Part shown: positions 1 through 20,586 of the stretch, piece by piece
How positions within the stretch are numbered: the first letter of the stretch is position 1
Layout: every line of letters begins with the position of its first letter
Source: Epinephelus fuscoguttatus
Taxonomy: Eukaryota; Chordata; Actinopteri; Perciformes; Serranidae
NCBI RefSeq assembly: GCF_011397635.1
Contig: NC_064769.1
Span: 12,603,207-12,667,206 of the forward strand
DNA length: 64,000 bases
Direction of reading: 5' to 3'
Made by a program: the position numbers and the translations under genes
The notes under the pieces: model-generated
What the model saw: the letters and a program-made list of their open reading frames with translations, nothing else
The model's database searches: none
Told to the model about the DNA's origin: nothing

Positions 1-1322
1 CCCCTCTAGCCTGAACCATGCTGCTGGCGTTCTGCCACGTACTCACATTCAATGTTCTCTGGCACCAGTCAGCTTGCATCTGTCCCATATCAGTTACTAC
101 CCGGTGGAGAGGTTCCTATGGAAACAAGTGTAATTGGCGATTCTGGGACTAAACGTTGGTGGGATGGTGTGATTCTTTATGTGTGGAAACAGAGAACTCA
201 GAGTGGTACAATTAGCAGGATCAGGATACATGGTCATATTTATCATGCAGTTGAAACCAATAGGGTCTGTGTCAGGATACAAAGGGGCTGGTGTGGTGAA
301 CAGCGTAGGTCTGGCGGATGAACATACGACACAATTGGACATGTTCATGGATTCTGCTGTCGCACCCAGTCTAACCATAGGTTTTTGTCTCCGTAGCCTG
401 TGGCCAATCTGACTACGTCACTGCGGGTCAATTTAGAGTAGTCAATGTTTATCACGCCTGTGTTCTGTTGAGGTTCAGGCGCCTTGGTTCCATTACTTGG
501 GGATACGGTGGTATTAGTAGGGGGAGGATTCAATAAGGTTAGTTTAATTAGTCCCATGGTATCGGTGCCACTGTGGTCTACTCCCAACACCAAATACATT
601 GTGGTGTTGGTGCGATCTCCACATTTGGTGCGGTGCCTAATTGAGTTTGACCATGGGTTTGTTGTGAGATTATACACACTTAGCAATATCGGATTCTGCT
701 TATGGGAGCCTGGAAGAGGCTGAAGCTGCTGCCTCTGTATCTTTATCTTTTTCCCAATGTCCTGTCCTCCTACCCTATATGGTGGTGGGTCCCAAAGCCC
801 AGAATACGTCATCACATCTCTCCATCTTCCACACCACGGATTGTGTGTGGGCCCTCCCCATGAGAATCTGCATAAGTACACGTCATACCCTCCAATTTGG
901 ATCCTTTCCTTTACAGTTCATTACGGAGCACAAGTCAAACTGGAACCCTGTACTTTGCCCTATGATGTATGTCAATTCTACTCCACCATACTTAACTATG
1001 CAGGAGTCTGACGTTCCACTCCCTGGGGTGTCTCTCCTGGTCTGGTTTCGTGGTGGTTCTACGGCTTTGTCTCTGAGGAAGACTCATAATACAACAGAGG
1101 TAAAACAATAACACAGGTTAACACAACAACTCCCAACAAAAACCACTTATGGTGGCGTGGTTCTAATCCTAATAATTCTACTAATAATTTCATTTTTTTT
1201 TTTTTTTGCAAAAAGGTAAATATAAACGTGTAAAATATAAGAGTAAATATGGAGTGTAAATGTTCTGCAAGCGATTCTTTCTTGTATCCTGGCTTTATAT
1301 TACTCAAGCGTACTCTGGGCAA
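1..1322 (-). pseudogene. env: Retroviral env remnant (leader and surface subunit part)
   Basis: Three minus-strand reading segments follow one another: 1322-1059, 881-345 and 378-97. The first carries a hydrophobic stretch (WFLLGVVVLTCVIVLPLLYY) typical of a signal or leader anchor. The second and third have many N-x-S/T glycosylation sites (NLT, NTT, NGT, NMS, NMT, NHT, NYT) and Cys-rich parts including a CVVC motif, as expected for a surface glycoprotein. The segments are in different frames, with a shift near 345-378 and a break between about 881 and 1059, so the gene is broken. The transmembrane subunit is not seen and would lie beyond position 1. Exact fusion or receptor-binding parts cannot be assigned. 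Confidence 0.8.
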
Positions 1323-1443
1323 AGTGTTGCTTCAGAGGAGCTTCAAACCTACACATTGATAACAGGATATATCTTCCGCACTCTTCCTAAGCTAAATGAA
1401 TAAATGTCGGTGTGAGTAAGCTGTGCGTGTGTTTTTTTTTTTT

Positions 1444-2360
1444 TTAAGCTTTAGTGTCTCTTATGTCCTCCAGTGTTCGGGCAGGTGTCTCTGCCACTGC
1501 ACACTGACTCCAGTGATACCATGTGTCACCTTTTCCGTGTAGTTTGACGGCGTGGGACGTCCGTTCCACGACTTTGTAGGGACCAGTCCACCTAGGCTCT
1601 GACCACTTTCGTTTGATCACCTTGAGTAGGACCCACTCTGATGTTGGGGGGTCTTTCCCTTCTGCTCCCTCCCGAGCTGTGGTCACCTGTTTGGAGAAAG
1701 CTGACACCAATGCTGTTAGTTGGTCATAATATGGTTTGTATTGCATAGGGCTTTCTATTTCTTCTGTAGTTTGGATCCCAGCTCCCGGTCCCGGGAACTG
1801 GGATCCTATTTTTAGTTCATATGGCGTGAACCCTGTCAATGCGTTCACCGAGCTCCTGATTGACATTAGAGCTAGGGGTAGAGCATCTACCCAGCTCATT
1901 TTAGTCTGAGCACAGATTTTGCCTATTTTTCCCTTAATAGACTGGTTCATCCTTTCCACCTTGCCCTGTGACTGAGGATGATAGACTGTGCCAAATGTGT
2001 GTTTTAGCCCCAATGCCTTCTCTACCTGCTGTAGGTCTTTGTTTTTAAAGTGAGTTCCGTTATCAGATCTGATTCGTTTGGGAACCCGTGCCTGGGGATA
2101 TATTGATTTATCAGAAATTTGATTACTGTTTTTGCATCCTCTGATTTGGCAGGTATGGCTTCTGGCCAGCCGGTGTATGCATCCACCGCCACCAGAAGAT
2201 ACCTGTGCCCTCCCACTCTCTCTATCATATCTGTGTAGTCAATAATGACCTCTTGACCTGGGAGTTTGGGGAGAGGAAATTTCCCTTGGTGTGGTTTCAC
2301 TGTGGGTCTGACATTATATTCTGTACATATTTTACATTCTCTGATGTGATTCTCAATCAT
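1444..2360 (-). pseudogene. pol: Retroviral integrase domain remnant
   Basis: Two minus-strand segments, 2360-2022 and 2013-1444, form an integrase core broken by a frameshift near 2010-2070. The first has a CKIC zinc-finger remnant, the first catalytic aspartate in IIDYTDM and a GGHRYLLVAVDAYTGWPEA strand typical of retroviral integrases. The second has the catalytic glutamate in YHPQSQGKVERMN, followed by the C-terminal domain that ends at a stop at 1444. The middle aspartate region is disrupted by the frameshift. The domain would join viral cDNA to host DNA; this copy should not be functional. It lies just downstream of RNase H and upstream of env, as in normal pol order. Confidence 0.92.
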
Positions 2361-2458
2361 GGCTGGCAGAAAAGGGTGCCACCAATGAGTGAGACCTCGC
2401 TTTCATTGCACCTTTCCACAATGAGCCACCCCGTGAGCCTCCTGGAGGACTGATCTCA

Positions 2459-3460
2459 TCAGCCCTGGGGTAACACTGGTCTTCCGTCCGGAGACCTCCA
2501 CACACCCTCAGTGCTCACTGCTCCTCGCTCTGACCAGAGTGTAAGCGCCTGGGGAGACGCTTTCTGCGGCTCTGCGATTCCCAGATTTACATTACCCGGT
2601 GGCCGGAGATCATGTACTGTTTTCTCTGTTTGTAGCATGATATCCTGTGGACTATATCCTGCCTTTCTCTTGGCTGCCATGTCTGCAGCCTCATTTCTAG
2701 CGATAGCTGTCCCTGTTTTATCATGGCCCTTACACTTAATGACTGCTACCTGTGCTGGCTTCATCAGAGCCTCCTGTAGCCTCTTCATATCTTTTTGTGT
2801 TTAATGGGGTTTTGCTGCCGTTAGAAAACCCGATCTGATCCACTGTGTCATCTCCACATGGATTGCTCCTACAACATATGCAGAGTCTGTGTAGATGTTC
2901 ACTCTCTTCCCTTCTGACCATTCTAATGCTGCAATCATTGCCTGGAGCTCAGCCAACTGTGAGGACTCTTTCCCTGTTTCTGTCTGTCTCACCACTGCAT
3001 ATGCTGCTTTCAGTCCCTCAGTTGGATGCCTGAAACAGCATCCGTCTGTGAACAGTGTTTCCTCTGCGTTAGTCAGGGGCTTCGCCTGCAAATCTTCTCT
3101 CACCCTGGTGTCTTTCTGCACCTTTTCCTCACATCTGTGTGGCTCGCCCTCTCCCATGTTATCTGCCATGTTTACACCTTCATGTGTGAATGTTATGTGT
3201 GGTGCATTTAAGATCTTTTCCAGCCTCGTCTGTCTGAGTGATGTCATAGTAAATGCCGCTGAGTTTACATATGCCACTATGCTGTGCGTTGTTAGTACAG
3301 TCAGTGCGTGTCCCATCACTATGTGTGCTATTTTCTGCAAAATTTTTGCCACTCCTGCTGCATGTCGAGTGCACGGTGGGTGTCTATCCTCGGTTGGGTC
3401 TAAGGATATGCTTACATACATCAGCACCTGTCTGCCTCCCCTTTTTCTGGAAAAGCACAC
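2459..3460 (-). pseudogene. pol: Retroviral RT connection and RNase H remnant
   Basis: Segment 3460-2801 ends the RT connection region and enters RNase H with FTDG near 3050, ELQA near 2950 and YTDSAYVVGA near 2890, the usual acidic active-site positions. Segment 2788-2459 continues with KGHDKTGTAIARNEAADMAA, which holds the last catalytic Asp region. A frameshift lies near 2790-2810. The enzyme would degrade the RNA strand of the RNA/DNA hybrid during reverse transcription. It is contiguous with the RT segment upstream and integrase downstream, so this is one pol polyprotein, now broken. Confidence 0.9.
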
Positions 3461-4517
3461 CAGAGGTGGTGTGTGTCTTTCGAAACATCACGAAAAAACG
3501 GTAGCTGGTAGTCGGGGATGGCTAGATCCGTAGCAGCAGAGAGTGCCTGTTTGAGGGAGATAAATGAGGTTTCAGCGTCAGTGGTCCAGACCAGGGGAGC
3601 AGTAAGATTGCGCATGCCCTGTGCGTTAACCATGGCACGCAAAGGATGGGTTAGTTCGCCATAAGAGGCCACATAGTGCTTGCTGTACCCGGTGAGGCCC
3701 AAAAATGACAACATGTCTTTCACGGTGTGTGGTTTTGGGTGATGCAGAATCGATTCTCTGTTGGACGGGACACGGCCGTGCCCTTAGCCGACACTATGCG
3801 ACCCAGGAACGAGACCTGCTGCCTACAGCATTGTAGCTTGGTTTTAGAGACTTTGAACCCTGTGTGGTGTAGGCGTAGTAAGACAGAGCGTGTGGCCTCC
3901 AGGCAGGTGGAGGGATCGGGTGCGGCCAAGAGGATATCATCAACGTACTGGATTACCACAACCCTTCTGGTAGTGACAATTCGGCCAGCTGCTGTTTGAG
4001 AACCTGATTGAAAAGACCAGGTGACAGGATAAAACCCTGTGGACGCGGGTGTAACGTAGCTGTCTACCACGATGAGTGAATGAGAAAATGTCGCGAAGGG
4101 CGGCGCGAGAGGTAGGCAGAAAAAGGCGTTCGCAAGGTCTATACAAGAAAACCACTTATGTTCTGGCGACAAGCTAGACATGGCGGTGTATGGGTTTGGC
4201 ACTGGTACTGTGGGTGTGGAGATTACTGCATTAATGCGTCTGAGATCATGCGCCATGCGATATTTGCCTGTATTCTGTTTCTCTACAGGAAGAATGGGTG
4301 TGTTCCAGCTGGAGTTTGAGGCCTCCAACACTCCAGCCTGTAACAGACCCTCGATAGTATCTGCAATACCAGCCTCAGCCGCTGGCTTGTGGCGATATTG
4401 ATTCTGCCAAATCGGTGTCCAATCATTTAACTCAAATGTAATGGGGGTGACCTGTGCACAGTAGCCCACATCGGTGGGCCCAGAAGACCAGAGAGAGTCA
4501 GGAAGTGTGTGTAACAT
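3421..4517 (-). pseudogene. pol: Retroviral reverse transcriptase remnant
   Basis: Minus-strand segment 4517-3720 contains the fingers/palm of a retroviral RT: a YRMAHDLRRIN motif, SCIDLANAFFCLPL with the first catalytic Asp, and the polymerase signature YVDDILLA at about 3947-3924. Segment 3723-3421 continues as thumb/connection with DMLSFLGLTGYSKHY. Between the first Asp and YVDD the frame slips and returns, since better RT-like residues appear in a second frame at 4155-3940. So at least two indels hit the palm. The intact metal-binding Asp pair is still readable, but the protein cannot be made in one piece. Confidence 0.93.
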
Positions 4518-4944
4518 GTGTTCTGCGTCTGGATGGTCAGTCTTTTCCCTACCATGAAACCTCTCTATCTGTCGGTGTTCCAGGATCGCCTTGTCTGTAG
4601 CTCCTGCCTGATGCGATATGCTTTCTCAGAGGGTGAGAAATCCACCTGAGGAATTTGAGTGCGGATCCAATCAGTGAGTTGCATTAGCCTCTTACACATA
4701 GGGCCCAAGTCTTTGGCCTGATGTTTTGCATGGATTGCCAGAGATATGTGAGGAGGCTTCTTCCTCCCCCTTATACCACTGTTGCTGTTCTGAAGCGAGG
4801 TCAACAGCTGCAGCCACTCCCTCATTACCCACCAGTATACAGGACGACTGTATATCCCACCTGTGACCTTCAATTTCGTTATAAAATGCCTGCTGATACA
4901 TCTCATCCCCTTTTCTATCATAATAAAGTGTTACATGGAAGGGA

Positions 4945-5517
4945 TCAGGAGGAGGTGTGTAAGGATTTAATGACTGAACCCAAGGGCGCCATGACTGATA
5001 GAGCGCAAATCCCAGGAGTTGCTGTGGTGTTTGGCTCGAGGAGGCCCCAGTAGATATCTGCCCACTGTCCTTCAGCTGTGGGGGATGTGTCTGCAGATAA
5101 CAACATTTGTGAAGATGAATGTACAGTTGACAATGAGCAGTTCACAGTGTATCCATTTGGGAACGTCACTATCAGTCCGTCCGGGCTGCACAGGATGGAG
5201 GCTCCACACTTTAATAACACATCTCTGCCCAAATGGTTAACAGGACATGCCATTGAGGAAACAAATGTGTGTGGAAAGGTCTGATCTGCTTGGAGTATGG
5301 TAGTGGTGAGTGGTTTTGTGAGTGGCAGATTTTCTGATTGACCTGAGAACCCAGTTAGTTCAACCGCTGATGATGACATGTGAGTAGCAGACACAGGGAG
5401 GTTTAATGTGGAATACCGTGCCCCCGTGTCCAACATGAAAGGCAGTTCTTGATTCAGTACTTTCAGTCGCAAGTAGGGGTCTGCCAGCCCCTCCCGCGTA
5501 GGGGTTCTTGGGCCCCG
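4945..5517 (-). pseudogene. pro: Retroviral aspartic protease remnant
   Basis: The minus-strand frame opens directly after the TGA at 5520-5518 and runs through the active-site motif MLDTGARYSTL at about 5436-5404. A LGRDVLL segment follows near 5240-5220, equivalent to the G-R-D/N flap and C-terminal helix of retropepsins. The ORF ends at 4945. It is in the same frame as the upstream nucleocapsid, so expression by stop-codon readthrough rather than ribosomal frameshift is implied. A protease of this type acts as a homodimer to cleave Gag and Gag-Pol. Whether the domain is still intact cannot be told by eye; the surrounding gag and RT are broken. Confidence 0.87.
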
Positions 5518-7801
5518 TCAATATCCTTGGGAATCTTCCCAGGTCATCAGAGGATATTGACCCTGCGGAGCGACAGTGGCATTGGGTGCTTGATGCACAT
5601 AATCTTGATAACCTCCCCTGTGCGGTCCCTGATACTCCCTGGGGGTTCTGTTTCCGCCACCCCTGGGAGGTCCGAGCTGCCTGCCTCGCATCCTGTCCTC
5701 CAACCACTGGGGTCAGCATGAGTGGGTCTGGTGTGGACAGCGTTCCCGCCAATGCAATGGGTCTCCACAAAGGAAGCACCCCCCATCAACCTGACCCCCT
5801 CGTGGGCCGCCCCGTCTTCCCCCCCGGCCTGTGAATCTTCCTGTCCACCCTCGGGAGCCGCTCCAATTGGGAGGCGAGGGTCTACCCCTCAGGGGTTGGA
5901 AAGATCGGGGTAACTGTGGGTGATGGCTGAGGCTGCTGAATCATTTGATTGTTTGATTTTGTCTTTTTCACATCGTTCGTTTACGTCGTTCATCCTCAAA
6001 TTGAAGTTTGAGCATCTGAACATGTGCTGAGTCTGTGCTTTCCTTCTCTTCCGCCTTTTTAGCTCTGTGTTTTTTCATGTGGTGTGAGGTGTTTCTCCAC
6101 TGTTCAGTGGAACAGCCAGGAAGGTCAGGATTGTTCTCTAATGATTCTTTTACCTTCGTAGGCAGTCCCTCTAACACGGCCTTTCTGAACAGGGTGGTTT
6201 GTAGGTCACAAGACCCTGGGTGTACTCAGCCACATCTACCCATGTGTTCTTACATCTGCTAAGGAATGTTGCGACGTTTTCGTCAGGTTCGATGTGAAAC
6301 GTGAGCGTGCATGGCGCCAGATGGAATGGGAAACTGTTGTCGCATGGCCCGACCGATAGCAGTGGCATGTTGGCGAATGGCTCTTTATCCGCTAAATTAA
6401 CTGTTTTTGCCAACGTCTCAAGTGCAGTTAAATCCCAGCTGGAGAGCTGTTGTCCCAATAGCGCTCTCCAGTCCCCTAATGCTACTTTGTGACCCATGGT
6501 CTGTTTACAGAAACGCTCCATCCAGGGGCCTCCTCCCTCTAAGGGCGGGGGCAGCGTATCCAGGAGGCAGTGCATATCTGTCAAGGAGAAGGGTTAGTAT
6601 ACCTCTCCTCCTCCTGGGGTCTTTTCCAGGAGTGGCATGGCAAATGTTTTTGGCTTGTTCTTATTTTGTCGGAGATTATAAGGAGAATGTGGACAACCTG
6701 AACGTGAGCCCGCAGCACTGTGTGGCCTTTTGATTGACTTTATTATTCCTGTTAGTCTTACAGCCTTCGTACCTTGGTCACTCTCAGAGTCTGACCCTGA
6801 CCATCCTTGACTTTCCTCATCCTCCATTTCCTCTATCTCAGAACACTCCTCTGGTTCTTCTTTCCTTTCCTTATTTCTCCTTTCTCTGTTGCTTCTATCT
6901 GACTCTCTCTTTGTGCCCTCAACTGAAACACTGCCTCTGCTAGTGGCCTCGGCTCCTCCTCCGTTGCTTCCACGTTAGAGGTGCTGGAGGAAAGAGGGCC
7001 CTGTTTCATGCTCTCTTACTGTCTCTGCTCTCTATGCTGCACACATCATCCTGCATGTCCCTACTCCTGTCTATAGATCTCAGAGTCTCCTGATACACAT
7101 TCTGCGCTCCGCCACAATATTCATCACGTCCTGTTTCATTGCCTCCACCTGTACTATTCCCTGTCTTATTTCCTTCATCACTTCCTCTTTGGCCTTCACA
7201 TACTCTCCTTCCCCTATCACATCTGTATTAAGCACACCGTCTTTAATCATCAACATTGGCATTTGCATATTCTTTCCTGAATATGGTGGGGAATTGGAGG
7301 TGTGTGTGTTTGGGGTATCTCAGGATACAACCTATTAGAGGTTGGCTCTGTTGGTGGTGAGGCTGGATCATTTGCAGGATCAGAAACAGGTTTCTTAACT
7401 TTGTTTAGATTTTTGTGACTTTTGTCTGTGTTTTTCCAATAGGCCATGGCTGTAACTGCCATCTGATGGAGCAGAGCTCGTTTGCGCTCTTCATTTCTTT
7501 TGATGTTTCCATTTCTCTTTATAAATTTAGGTTCGTTCTCCTTTTTAGCGTGTTCTTCCAAATCATCTCTCGCCTTTAACTCTGCATCCAGCAATTTCTT
7601 TGTAACATTTACTGCCTACTCATCCCGAGGATGCTCATTTTGGGCCTGTAATGCCTTCCATAAATCATCAAACTCCTTTCCTACAGCCTGTCTCTGCTTA
7701 TCTATTACTCCTGACAATAACTGTTTCCTAATCTCCCGTGCTGTGTTTTTACTAGGATGGGAGGACATCCACCTGCTCACGACAGTCCCTGTCAAATTCA
7801 C
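5518..7801 (-). pseudogene. gag: Retroviral gag remnant with zinc knuckle
   Basis: Several minus-strand pieces form gag: 7801-7616 and 7594-7250 (same frame, parted by an in-frame TAG at 7618-7616), 6827-6594, the capsid-like 6584-6171, then 6177-5968 in another frame, and a nucleocapsid part to 5518. The capsid part has WMERFCKQTMGHKVALGDW and a PDENVATFLSRCKNTW segment resembling the C-terminal capsid region. The nucleocapsid has one CCHC knuckle, C-F-L-C-G-D-P-L-H-W-R-E-R-C, at about 5777-5736. A TGA at 5715-5713 and a second TGA at 5520-5518 are both in the frame of knuckle and protease. The start codon is uncertain; an ATG near 7768 is a candidate. Matrix identity is not clear. Confidence 0.85.
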
Positions 7802-8535
7802 CGTCCATGATGTCTCTCTGTCCCTCCTCTGTCCTTACTTATTTTACTCAGAGGTACTACTCGTCACGATGTTAAAAAAAAACTTCACACAATTACAACA
7901 ATACACACAATACTCAGCGCCACGTGACCGCTCTGCAGCGCAGTCTGCGCGGACTTATTTTCCCCTTTCTATCGCTGTGATTTCGCTGCTTAAGTTCCAC
8001 CAATTGCAGGCCGACACATCCAAGCTTCTACACCACTCTCCTAGGAGGGTGCGGGATGCCTATGGCTCGGCGACAATTGGCTTCTATCTTAAGGCAAAAT
8101 TACACAGCTTCCTCTTTTTCTTCCCCACAGAACGCGACCACCGCTCAGGCACGAAAAGAGTTGGAATTCGAGTCACCTCTAATAGACTCTACACAACTCT
8201 TCCGCCCCGTAAAGATAGCTGGTTGTCGGTAAGCCACCCACAAAACAATATCCCCTAAAAGACTTATTTATTTACACTCCCAATATCAGGGTGGTTCTGC
8301 GGACCACTGAATAGATGTCTCAACATGAGCGATAGTATTCAGTGTTAGGGATCACATGGAAAACGCTCCTGCCCGCAGAACTCTGTAACCTCTTTTGTGT
8401 TGTAGCAATCTACACAAAGGTCTTTCAACCTCAGACAACCCGTGTCTTCAGACTATATTCTCAGCTGTCCAAGGGGCAACCTTATGGGTTCTCCCGAGCT
8501 TATCCACCTCAGGACACTTGTCTTTTTCTTTTTTA

Positions 8536-8560
8536 GAGATTAGATGGAAAACCTAATCTC
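8536..8560. other. Perfect short inverted repeat in retroviral leader
   Basis: GAGATTAG at 8536-8543 and its exact reverse complement CTAATCTC at 8553-8560 are separated by 9 nt. It sits just on the gag side of the leader tandem repeats. A packaging or dimerization hairpin is possible by position, but this is inference. Confidence 0.6.
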
Positions 8561-8574
8561 AGGGTTTTTCACCC

Positions 8575-8760
8575 GACTATGTTTCGTATTTAGGAGTCAA
8601 ATTTATGATTTGCTCCAGGGCCTTTCACCCGACTATGTTTCATGTTTAGGAGTCAAATTTATGATTTGCTCCAGGGCCTTTCACCCTGTCCTGTCGAGGT
8701 GTTGACTATGTTTCGTATTTAGGAGTCAAATTTATGATTTGCTCCAGGGCCTTTCACCCT
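8575..8760. repeat. Three tandem copies of a ~56-bp unit in the leader
   Basis: Units begin with GACTATGTTTC at 8575, 8631 and 8704. Each contains GGAGTCAAATTTATGATT and ends with CCAGGGCCTTTCACCC. Units 1 and 2 abut; unit 3 follows a 17-bp insertion. Copies differ at very few positions, so the repeat arose recently relative to the decay of the coding regions or was kept by selection in the virus. Confidence 0.9.
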
Positions 8761-8977
8761 GCCCCGGGGCTTTCACTTTTGTGTTTTGTTCTAACTTTAT
8801 TCCTTTACATTTCAGACTAGGAGACTTTAGTACAATTAAAACACAAGTTTTAGTGTTTCCAATTGCAGAACTTTGATAAAACAGTAGTCTGATTACCTTC
8901 TTTTAGGCGCGGCAGGTGTTGTCACAATACTGCTGTCCTCCGCTGTTGAATGTCTTTTATCCCGTCACTTCTCCGGC

Positions 8978-9000
8978 TTCAAATCACGTCGGGGTCACCA
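8978..9000 (-). other. Primer binding site, tRNA-Trp type
   Basis: The plus strand reads like the 3' end of vertebrate tRNA-Trp including the added CCA: TTCAAATCACGTCGGGGTCA followed by CCA, 23 matching bases. On the minus strand this is TGGTGACCCCGACGTGAT, the standard form of a Trp PBS as in avian leukosis-type viruses. It lies 2 bp from the LTR end at 9003, the correct spacing. Confidence 0.93.
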
Positions 9001-9110
9001 ATTGATGGACTGGGGGCTCATCCTACTCTCCAATGTGCTATGTGTGAGCTCAGTCCTGCATGTTCTTTAATGAAGCAATAGGAGAAGATATTCGGTCTCA
9101 GTTAATGTAG

Positions 9111-9116
9111 TTTATT
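9111..9116 (-). terminator. LTR polyadenylation signal AATAAA
   Basis: A perfect AATAAA on the minus strand inside the LTR, downstream of the TATA-like motif, as expected in the R region of a retrovirus. Confidence 0.65.
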
Positions 9117-9229
9117 AAGCAGTAAAGGAATAAAATTACAGAGCTCTGGGTCTCAACTTCAAGTCCCTGACGAACAACAAAGGTGTGTCAGTTCACGAAG
9201 TCTGACCTCCTGTCCTTTCCCTGACCCAG

Positions 9230-9236
9230 TATATTT
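9230..9236 (-). promoter_or_regulatory. Candidate LTR TATA box
   Basis: AAATATA on the minus strand lies about 115 bp upstream of the LTR polyadenylation signal, which would place the transcription start and R region between them. Assignment rests on position only. Confidence 0.5.
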
Positions 9237-9409
9237 GAGCGTAACAGAGTGTCATTGTGCACGCAAGGCGTTGTCCTCTTCTCATTGGCAGTTCCACTTC
9301 CTCCTTCACCACACCACGCCCCTGCCTCGTGTTAATCTGACTCCTTCCCGCTGACAGTGGGGGCGTGGTTCCTGTTTTGAAAGACAAGAGAACAACACAA
9401 CTCCCTACA

Positions 9410-10494
9410 CGTGCTGTACCTTACTATCTGTACATCACTTTCTATTATTTTTACCATATATGAAACTAATTATCTAAGCATTGCGGTATGTGCTCCTCAG
9501 ATTTCATGTCTCTTCCTCTCCTGTACTTCTCCGCTTCTGCAAAGCAAACACATTCAGATCAGCTGAAATCATCTTAGTATTCTCATTGTTCACACATCTA
9601 AAACTTATATAGTGAAACACAACTGATAGTAAAATGCATAAAATCATTCTATTCCCAACATTCCACAAACTGGATGTTGTAGTTTTACCCACCAGAGAGC
9701 CATAGTGGTTGAAATTAAGGTAATGGCACTACACTCTTTAAAAGTCAAGTTATTGAATCATTTTCCTAATAAAAATTCAGCAAAATTATGGAAAAACTTA
9801 TTTTCCCAAACTGAGTGTTTTAGTATGATCAGCAGGAGACCATTAATGTGTGAGGTGATTTGGGGGACACTACGCTGCATAGTACTGAAACTATTGAACA
9901 ATTTTCTCCAAAACAATTCAGCAAAATTATTAAAAAACATATTTTCCCAAACTGAGTGTTGTAGCTAGTATGATCAGCAGGAGACCATTAATGTGTGAAG
10001 AGATCTTGGGGACGCTACACTGCATAGTATTGAAACTATTGAATACTTTTGTTACATCTCTTTTCGGTGTTGCACCCTTGTAGACGGTCCCTGCGCACTC
10101 GTTTCAAAGTCGGTTGTGCGTAGAGATCAATGTTACTGGTCGAGCTCAACAGACGGCTTGTTCTGATGAAATTTACATCTCACCAAGGTAAGAAAGTAGT
10201 GACGTATGTGCTTCAACAACATTTCGTTTGTGAGTCATTGACCTGTGAAATCCGAATCTGTGAATATAGGTCCAACTTTGCCGAACTGGAGTAGTTGAGG
10301 GATATTGGGATGATCCTCTGTGTCGCAACGAAAGAGTTAAAGTCCAAAATCCTATTACAACCCCTGTGGTTACACTTTAATTGACTAAGACACGTCACGT
10401 GGTCGGAAATCAGGGACTGCAGGGTGGAGTTTGACCGTATGTTACACATCGCATATGTTCCAGGAGCTGGATCTTTCCAAGCAGACAGACAACC
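9410..10494. other. Intergenic, ERV to phyhd1
   Basis: No coding region is convincing. The segment holds a tandem repeat (about 9650-10040). The last 400 bp before the phyhd1 ATG should contain its promoter and 5' untranslated region, but no TATA box or CpG-rich block stands out. Confidence 0.6.
9650..10040. repeat. Degenerate tandem repeat, ~141-bp unit
   Basis: The strings TTCAGCAAAATTAT, TTTTCCCAAACTGAGTGTT and GATCAGCAGGAGACCATTAA each occur twice about 141-147 bp apart, and a third weaker copy begins near 9650. Internal pieces such as CTGCATAGTA(C/T)TGAAACTATTGAA also repeat. It is noncoding; function unknown. Confidence 0.8.
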
Positions 10495-20385
<9,891 letters not shown>

Positions 20386-20580
20386 AGGATCTTTTTGTCC
20401 ACTTGGTGCTGCAGCTCATGGAAAGACACAAGATCCTTTCTTTCCTGAAGAAGGACCAACATGTATGAACTGTTTTAAACACAGAAAATGTGCTGCCAAT
20501 TTGTAACGGCTTGTTTTATATCCTGTATGACATCATGTATTTTTCTGAGCTACACATAGACTGCACCAAAGTCATTACTG

Positions 20581-20586
20581 AATAAA
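20581..20586 (+). terminator. phyhd1 polyadenylation signal
   Basis: AATAAA 196 bp after the phyhd1 stop codon. A closer AATAAA overlaps the stop codon itself (20381-20386) and is less likely to be used. Confidence 0.6.

Larger units (their letters stand above)
7802..8977 (-). other. Retroviral leader / 5' untranslated region
   Basis: The stretch between gag and the primer binding site has no convincing coding region. In a provirus this interval holds the packaging signal and major splice donor. It contains a perfect 8-bp inverted repeat (8536-8560) and a threefold tandem repeat (8575-8760). I could not identify a splice donor with certainty. Confidence 0.7.
1..9409 (-). mobile_element. Endogenous retrovirus, decayed, 3' LTR outside window
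   Basis: The minus strand reads, from high to low coordinates, LTR, primer binding site, leader, gag, protease, reverse transcriptase, RNase H, integrase and env. This is the order of a simple retrovirus. Gag and the protease share one reading frame separated by a stop codon, as in gamma- and epsilon-like retroviruses. Every coding domain carries frameshifts or stops, so the copy looks inactive. Only the 5' LTR is in the window; env is still open-ended at position 1, so the 3' LTR should lie to the left. Class (gamma/epsilon-like) is inferred from the gag-pro layout and pol motifs, not from a phylogeny. Target-site duplication cannot be checked with one end missing. Confidence 0.93.
9003..9409 (-). 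repeat. 5' LTR of the endogenous retrovirus (407 bp)
   Basis: On the minus strand the segment starts TGTAGGGAGTTGTG at 9409 and ends with CA at 9003, followed by AT and the primer binding site. TG...CA ends and the 2-bp gap to the PBS fit retroviral rules. Inside, a TATA-like AAATATA (9236-9230) and an AATAAA (9116-9111) are in the right order and spacing for U3-R-U5. The outer end is inferred from the TG dinucleotide alone because the second LTR is not in the window. Confidence 0.8.

Noticed and set aside
2895-3533. Plus-strand 212-codon ORF rich in Cys and Ser
   Set aside because: It is the antisense shadow of the RNase H/RT region of pol.
7482-8258. Plus-strand 258-codon ORF
   Set aside because: It runs antisense to retroviral gag and leader, has no family resemblance, and the minus strand explains the region.
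8978-9000. 3' half of a tRNA-Trp gene
   Set aside because: The match includes the CCA that is not gene-encoded in eukaryotes, stops abruptly, and lies 2 bp from an LTR end. It is a primer binding site.
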